In this document: positions 14,256 to 18,149 of the stretch, piece by piece
Numbering within the stretch: the stretch's first letter is position 1
Layout of the letters: each line of letters begins with the position of its first letter
NCBI GenBank assembly: GCA_023142905.1
Contig: JAGLIP010000004.1
Location: forward strand, 1-18,149
DNA length: 18,149 nt
Reading direction: 5' to 3'
Origin: Candidatus Aenigmatarchaeota archaeon
Lineage (GTDB): Archaea > EX4484-52 > B79-G9
Program-made: the position numbers and the translations under genes
The notes under the pieces: generated by a model
Database searches by the model: none
The model's input: only the letters and a program-made list of their open reading frames with translations
Told to the model about the DNA's origin: nothing

Positions 14256-15758
14256 ATGATAAAGCTTAAAGCTACATTTATGGATTTTGAACTGGGCTTG
14301 CCAATTGTTATGATGAATTCTGAAGACGCAAGGGATTTAGGGGTTTTTCCGGGAGACCGGGTCTGTGTTAGAACGGGTAAGAAAACAGAAAAAACAGCAT
14401 TTGTTGAAATCACAAAACATATTGTGAAAGAAGGATATTTGGGTATCAGAAAAGAGGCAAAAGAAAAATATGGTGTTCAAAAAGGCCAGGAACTTTCTGT
14501 ACGAGCAGTATTGAAGCCTGCATCTGTTGAATACATAAAAAAGAAACTTGACGGGTATGAGCTTAAAGCAATAGAGCTTGAAGAGATAATACGCGATATT
14601 GCCACAAACAGGCTTACAGATATTGAGCTTGGCTCCTTTGTTTCTGCAGTATATACGCGGGGGTTTACAGACCGGGAAGTGATTGCAACAACAAGGGCAA
14701 TGGTGAATGAAGGAGAACATATTAAATGGAATAAAAAATTTGTTGTTGATAAGCACAGTATCGGAGGGGTTCCGGGAAACAGGGTAACACCCATTGTTGT
14801 TTCAATTATCGCCGCCGCCGGACTTACAATACCAAAAACCTCTTCAAGAGCAATAACAAGCCCTGCAGGAACTTCAGATACAATGGAGGTTTTCTGTAAT
14901 GTGTCGTTTTCAACAGATGAGATAAAACGGATAGTCGGAGAGACAAACGGTTGCCTTGTATGGGGCGGCGCACTTGATTTGGCGCCTGCAGATGATAAGC
15001 TTATCCGTGCGGAATATCCATTGTCATTAGATCCTGAAGGGCAGGTTTTGGCATCTGTAATGTCTAAGAAAAAGTCTGTTGGCTCAAACTGCGTTGTGAT
15101 TGACTTGCCGTTTGGCGACGGCGCTAAAGTCAAAAGTTTTGATGCTGCAAAAAGGCTTGCGATGAAGTTCAAGAAGCTTGGTGAGGCATTGGGTATGAAA
15201 ATAGAGTGCACAATTACTAAGGGCGATCAGCCAATCGGCAATGGTGTGGGTCCTGTTTTAGAGGCTATAGATATAATGGATGTTTTTTCGGGGCGGGGAC
15301 CGCAGGATCTTTCTGAAAAATCCGTTGAGCTTGCAGGCGTTCTTCTTAAGATGACAAACAAAGGGGATGAAGAGACTGCACGAAAGATTCTTGAATCAGG
15401 AGCTGCACTTGATAAATTCAGACAGATTGTTCGCGCGCAGGGAGGTGCCGCGGATAAGGATTTGGTGGGGATGCTTAGTAAAAAAAAGATATCCTATTAT
15501 GCGAAGAAAACCGGAACCATACTTAAAGTTGATAATCTGGTGGTTGCAAATCTTGCAAAAATGGCGGGGGCTCCGAAAGATATAGGGGCTGGGGCGTATC
15601 TGTACTTCAAAAGATGGCAGCAGGTAAAAAAAGGCGATAAGCTTTTAGATATTTATACAAGCCAGGACTATAAGATGGAATACATAAAAAAACTCCTTTT
15701 GGAAAAAGATGCTTTTGTAATAGGTTCTGACAAAGACATGACAGTTGAGGTTGTCTGA
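14256..15758 (+). CDS. deoA: AMP phosphorylase (archaeal DeoA-type)
   Basis: 500 residues, the length of archaeal AMP phosphorylases and longer than bacterial thymidine phosphorylase because of an N-terminal extension (~1-85). The phosphate-binding segment is DKHSIGGVPGN (165-175), the nucleoside-phosphorylase signature is SSRAITSPAGTSDTMEVF (~196-213), and LDLAPADDKLI follows. The enzyme splits AMP with phosphate to ribose 1,5-bisphosphate plus adenine, the first step of the archaeal AMP pathway to RuBP and 3-phosphoglycerate (R15P isomerase, type III RuBisCO). Neither of those partners is in this window. It is cytosolic. GGGAGTGA precedes ATG 14256. Its TGA overlaps the ATG of gpmI. Specificity for AMP rather than other NMPs is taken from the family. 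Confidence 0.93.
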   Translation: MIKLKATFMDFELGLPIVMMNSEDARDLGVFPGDRVCVRTGKKTEKTAFVEITKHIVKEGYLGIRKEAKEKYGVQKGQELSVRAVLKPASVEYIKKKLDGYELKAIELEEIIRDIATNRLTDIELGSFVSAVYTRGFTDREVIATTRAMVNEGEHIKWNKKFVVDKHSIGGVPGNRVTPIVVSIIAAAGLTIPKTSSRAITSPAGTSDTMEVFCNVSFSTDEIKRIVGETNGCLVWGGALDLAPADDKLIRAEYPLSLDPEGQVLASVMSKKKSVGSNCVVIDLPFGDGAKVKSFDAAKRLAMKFKKLGEALGMKIECTITKGDQPIGNGVGPVLEAIDIMDVFSGRGPQDLSEKSVELAGVLLKMTNKGDEETARKILESGAALDKFRQIVRAQGGAADKDLVGMLSKKKISYYAKKTGTILKVDNLVVANLAKMAGAPKDIGAGAYLYFKRWQQVKKGDKLLDIYTSQDYKMEYIKKLLLEKDAFVIGSDKDMTVEVV

Positions 15759-17260
15759 TGGATAGAAAAACAATACTTATTGTGCTTGACGGCTGGGGAA
15801 TCGGAAAAGAAAAAAAAGGAAATGCAATTGCGTATGCCAATACTAAGAATTTCAATGATTTTTTAAGATATCCAAATACCCAGCTTTCAGCAAGCGGTCA
15901 TTCAGTGGGGCTTCCGGTGCGGCAAATCGGCGGGTCGGAAGTGGGGCACATTCATATTGGTGCGGGACGGGTTGTTGAACAGGAGATTCTTTCAATCAAC
16001 AAGAGCATTGATACTGGGTGTTTTTTTAAAAAAGATGTGCTTTTAGAAACAATGAGTTATGTTTTGAAGAATAAATCAAATCTTCATTTAATGGGGCTTT
16101 TGTCCAACGGCGGTGTTCACAGCCATATAAATCATCTTTTTTCATTGCTTGAGCTTGCAAAAAAGAAGGGTGTTTCGAATGTTTTCATTCATGCGTTTCT
16201 TGACGGGCGGGATGTACCCCCAAAATCCGCTGAAAAATACATTAAACTCCTTAAGCGAAAAACAGGTTCTTTAGGTATTGGCAATGTTGCAACAATTTCT
16301 GGAAGATACTATGCAATGGATAGGGACAATCGTTGGGAGAGGGAAAAAAAGATATACGATGCAATGGTTTTCGGGAACGGCCGCAACGCAGAAGATGAGT
16401 TTTTAGCACTTGATGCAGCATATAAAAGAGGCGAGACTGATGAGTTTGTAATGCCTACAATAATTAAGGATGCACCGAAAATAAAAGACAAGGACGCAGT
16501 AATATTTTTCAATTTTCGGTCAGACAGGTCAAGAGAGACAACAAGGGCATTTGTGGCGCCTAATTTTAAGAACTTTTTTCGTACAAAAAAGCTTGATATT
16601 AAATTTACCGCAATGACTGAATATGATCGTGATTTTGATATTGGTGTTGTTTTTAAGCCGCAGATACCAAAACTAATTTTTCCTGAAATTTTAGCGTCTA
16701 ATGATTTAAAACAGCTTCGAATTGCTGAAACTGAAAAATATGCGCATGTGACTTATTTTTTTAATGCGGGAAGGGACGGGCCGTTTGAGCACGAAGATAG
16801 GATCTTAATTCCATCACCTAAAGTTGTAACTTATGACTTGAAGCCTAAGATGAGTGCGGATAAGATTGCAAAAGATGCAATTCTTCAAATGAAAAACAGG
16901 AAGCATGATTTTATTCTTCTTAATTTTGCAAATGCAGATATGGTGGGCCACACTGGAAAATTCAATGCGGCAATTGATGCTGTATCGTTTGCGGATAAGT
17001 ATTTAGGGAATGTTGTTGATTCTGCTTTAATGAATGATTTTGTTCCTGTAATTACTGCAGACCACGGGAATGCTGAAACTATGTTTCAGAAAGACGGAAC
17101 ACCACACACAGCGCATACACTGAACAAAGTGCCTTTTATAGTTGTTTCTGAAGAGAATATAAAAATGAAAAATGCGGGCGCGCTTGGAAATGCCGCGCCA
17201 ACGCTTTTAAAAATAATGGGTTTGTCCAAACCAAAAGGGATGGATTTTGGGCTTTTTTAA
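15758..17260 (+). CDS. gpmI: 2,3-bisphosphoglycerate-independent phosphoglycerate mutase
   Basis: 500 residues, the length of the bacterial-type GpmI and clearly longer than the ~400-residue archaeal ApgM. It interconverts 3- and 2-phosphoglycerate in the cytosol using two Mn2+ ions. Visible motifs are VLDGWG with metal ligand Asp11, the nucleophile Ser60 in GGSEVGH, SNGGVHSH, HAFLDGRDVPP, RYYAMDRDNRWER, NFRSDRSRE, NADMVGHTG and TADHGNAE. Most members have Asn just before the nucleophile (NSEVGH), but here it is Gly. The start ATG overlaps the deoA stop (TGATG), so the two are translationally coupled. It is the last gene of the run; the - strand pilin-like gene converges on it 44 bases later. 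Confidence 0.95.
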   Translation: MDRKTILIVLDGWGIGKEKKGNAIAYANTKNFNDFLRYPNTQLSASGHSVGLPVRQIGGSEVGHIHIGAGRVVEQEILSINKSIDTGCFFKKDVLLETMSYVLKNKSNLHLMGLLSNGGVHSHINHLFSLLELAKKKGVSNVFIHAFLDGRDVPPKSAEKYIKLLKRKTGSLGIGNVATISGRYYAMDRDNRWEREKKIYDAMVFGNGRNAEDEFLALDAAYKRGETDEFVMPTIIKDAPKIKDKDAVIFFNFRSDRSRETTRAFVAPNFKNFFRTKKLDIKFTAMTEYDRDFDIGVVFKPQIPKLIFPEILASNDLKQLRIAETEKYAHVTYFFNAGRDGPFEHEDRILIPSPKVVTYDLKPKMSADKIAKDAILQMKNRKHDFILLNFANADMVGHTGKFNAAIDAVSFADKYLGNVVDSALMNDFVPVITADHGNAETMFQKDGTPHTAHTLNKVPFIVVSEENIKMKNAGALGNAAPTLLKIMGLSKPKGMDFGLF

Positions 17261-17304
17261 ACCAAACAAGTGTATTGTTGAATGTTAACATTAGTTCATT
17301 ATGG

Positions 17305-17562
17305 CTATTCTTCTTCATCTGTTGGATAGCATGTAACTGTTGTTGGATCACATGATTCACAGTCAACAGTATCACCTGGTGTTATACCAACACATTTGCT
17401 CGCTATACAAATACCACATGCTGCCGTTTTTGTATTACCTTCAGATATGTTATCTACATTACTGACACTTGAAGATGTCATTGTAATTACTGCAAGGGCG
17501 ATAACAATCAACACAATAATTGTTATTACGATTGTCAGAGCCGCACTCATACCTTTTTTCAT
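17305..17562 (-). CDS. Short pilin-like protein with cysteine-patterned C-terminus
   Basis: 85 residues. ATG at 17560-17562 is preceded by AGGTGATG. The N-terminus MKKGMSAALTIVITI has a basic residue and Gly4 before a ~22-residue hydrophobic helix, matching class III (type IV prepilin) signals of archaea with cleavage after Gly4. The glutamate usual at mature position 5 is absent, so a plain N-terminal anchor is an alternative. The short C-terminal domain holds six cysteines (49, 52, 57, 68, 71, 78) arranged as two CxxC groups each followed by another Cys, and ends in DEEE. This suggests disulfides or a metal site outside the membrane. A decayed paralogue lies directly upstream. I do not recognise a named family. 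Confidence 0.75.
   Translation of the reverse strand: MKKGMSAALTIVITIIVLIVIALAVITMTSSSVSNVDNISEGNTKTAACGICIASKCVGITPGDTVDCESCDPTTVTCYPTDEEE
17501..17535. repeat. 35-bp direct repeat, copy within the intact pilin-like gene
   Basis: Identical to 17759-17793, 258 bases away. It encodes the hydrophobic helix of both pilin-like copies, so it reflects gene duplication or local gene conversion. Confidence 0.8.
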
Positions 17563-17584
17563 AAATCATCACCTATTCTCGTAG

Positions 17585-17593
17585 TTTTATATT
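17585..17593 (-). promoter_or_regulatory. Possible TATA box of the pilin-like gene
   Basis: Read on the - strand it is AATATAAAA, centred about 27 bases before the ATG. That would start transcription almost at the start codon, which conflicts with the good Shine-Dalgarno sequence at 17568-17575. The gene may instead be read from the promoter further upstream. Confidence 0.35.
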
Positions 17594-17819
17594 GTAATCA
17601 TTCTTTTTGCTATGTATTTTGAACTTATGGTTTTTTCTGCAGTATTTGTGTTGTCGATAACATAATCTATTTTGCCATATACTGCATCTGTTGTGTCTTT
17701 TGTATTTTCATCGACGCTTGTGATTGTTTTTTAGTTATGTTTATAACCAAAAAGCGCAATAACAATCAACACAATAATTGTTATTACGATTGTTAGAGCC
17801 ACACTCATGCCTTTTTGAT
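17587..17819 (-). pseudogene. Decayed second copy of the pilin-like gene
   Basis: The hydrophobic N-terminus GMSVALTIVITIIVLIV is almost identical to the gene at 17305-17562. Over 57 bases there are 4 mismatches, including a 35-base identical core (17759-17793 versus 17501-17535). The position aligned with the start codon reads ATC, and the A-run after it is one base shorter. The frame then stops at TAA (17731-17733). Beyond that stop the same frame stays open for 47 codons (SVDENTKDTTDAVYGK...). Removing one T from the run at 17749-17753 (sense strand) and adding one A to the run at 17727-17732 gives a continuous protein, ALLVINITKKTITSVDEN, which matches ALAVITMTSSSVSNVDN of the intact gene. 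Homopolymer sequencing errors are an alternative to real decay. The cysteine-rich tail of the intact copy is not shared. Confidence 0.65.
17759..17793. repeat. 35-bp direct repeat, copy within the decayed gene
   Basis: Identical to 17501-17535. Flanking codons outside the core carry third-position and other changes, so the core is better preserved than its surroundings. Confidence 0.8.
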
Positions 17820-17871
17820 AACTTAATCCTATATGCTTTTTTTCTCTTGAATAGTCTTTTAGACATTTTGG

Positions 17872-17880
17872 TTTATATAG
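17872..17880 (-). promoter_or_regulatory. Possible TATA box upstream of the decayed pilin-like copy
   Basis: On the - strand it reads CTATATAAA within AAAACTATATAAACC, a good archaeal TATA box. The predicted start near 17850 is about 30 bases before the decayed gene, so a transcript could still run through into the intact copy. Confidence 0.45.
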
Positions 17881-17920
17881 TTTTGGAATTTTTGGCTCTG
17901 TAGAAATCATCCACACCATA

Positions 17921-17954
17921 ACAACCTGCACCTGAACCAACCTGTGCAGGTTGT
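17921..17954. repeat. 11-bp perfect inverted repeat
   Basis: ACAACCTGCAC (17921-17931) and GTGCAGGTTGT (17944-17954) pair perfectly around a 12-base loop. It is the first of a chain of hairpins that continues to the window edge. Confidence 0.7.
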
Positions 17955-18006
17955 CTTGAAACTTATGCTTTTTGTGTGTTTCAAGCTTTTGAAACAAGTT
18001 TCAAAA
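17955..18006. repeat. Two adjacent hairpins built from a TTGAAAC motif
   Basis: CTTGAAAC (17955-17962) pairs with GTTTCAAG (17978-17985). TTTTGAAAC (17987-17995) pairs with GTTTCAAAA (17998-18006) around two bases. The first follows the 17921-17954 hairpin with no gap. Confidence 0.65.
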
Positions 18007-18149
18007 TATACAAAGTTCATAAACGAGACTTCAACAATCGGCATATTCTCGCTTCGGGAATAGACACATTCACCAAACTTCCTTTTGATGACCGAAAAAA
18101 CAGTTTCCGTCAGGCTCCTTCGGCGATAAACAAGTTCGCTAAATTTAGC
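18007..18149. other. Non-coding edge region with further short hairpins
   Basis: I see no gene here. TATTCTCG (18044-18051) pairs with CGGGAATA (18055-18062), with one G-T. TGAC...GTCA (18089-18112) forms an imperfect stem with GAAA/TTTC inside. The last 12 bases, GCTAAATTTAGC, are a perfect palindrome cut off by the window end. Confidence 0.45.

Noticed and set aside
14477-15211. 244-codon open frame on the - strand
   Set aside because: It lies entirely inside deoA, whose product has full-length family motifs, and is a shadow of that gene's codon use.
17731-17997. 88-residue protein on the - strand containing a pilin-like helix
   Set aside because: The first ~60 codons run through the 11-bp inverted repeat and a TATA box and look non-coding. 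Only the pilin-like part is homologous, and it is interrupted, so I annotate a pseudogene.

Overview
The window looks archaeal and AT-rich. The evidence is TATA/BRE-like promoters at the usual distance (several apparently leaderless), an archaeal-type AMP phosphorylase, an archaeal-style HELMH metallopeptidase, sequon-rich secreted proteins, and short proteins with a pilin-like N-terminus. The gene content fits a small-genome (DPANN-like) or related uncultured archaeon. That placement is an inference, since no rRNA or other marker gene is present.

Left part (1-11753): a cell-surface gene cluster on the + strand. Three times, a secreted protein without a C-terminal anchor is followed by a protein with a signal peptide, Ig-like beta domains, one C-terminal membrane segment and a short basic cytoplasmic tail: 1-876 with 886-2304, 2307-3008 with 2995-4341, and 8256-9167 with 9757-11112. 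Between pairs two and three lie a secreted transglutaminase-like protein (4407-5105), a 78-residue winged-helix protein (5270-5506) and an 853-residue multi-domain membrane-anchored surface protein (5530-8091). A cytosolic coiled-coil plus beta-sandwich protein (11112-11753) is translationally coupled to the last anchored protein. The whole resembles in architecture, but not in demonstrable sequence, the WxL/DUF916-DUF3324 surface systems of Firmicutes. It may be an undescribed archaeal surface-assembly system.

The 589-base gap 9168-9756 separates the two members of the third pair. It holds a 10-bp inverted repeat, then six consecutive hairpins inside an outer 8-bp stem. The first four hairpins start exactly 29 nt apart. 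The structure is flanked by 17-bp direct repeats. This is the most unusual non-coding structure in the window.

Middle to right (11799-17260): a small zinc-metallopeptidase, then a tight housekeeping operon trkA-trkH-deoA-gpmI driven from a TATA box at about 12178. TrkA/TrkH form a K+ uptake system. DeoA (AMP phosphorylase) starts the archaeal AMP pathway, which ends in 3-phosphoglycerate when R15P isomerase and type III RuBisCO are present. GpmI acts on 3-phosphoglycerate and is translationally coupled to deoA.

Right edge (17305-18149), - strand: a short pilin-like protein with a cysteine-patterned C-terminus, preceded by a decayed second copy of the same gene. Upstream is another chain of hairpins running to the end of the window.
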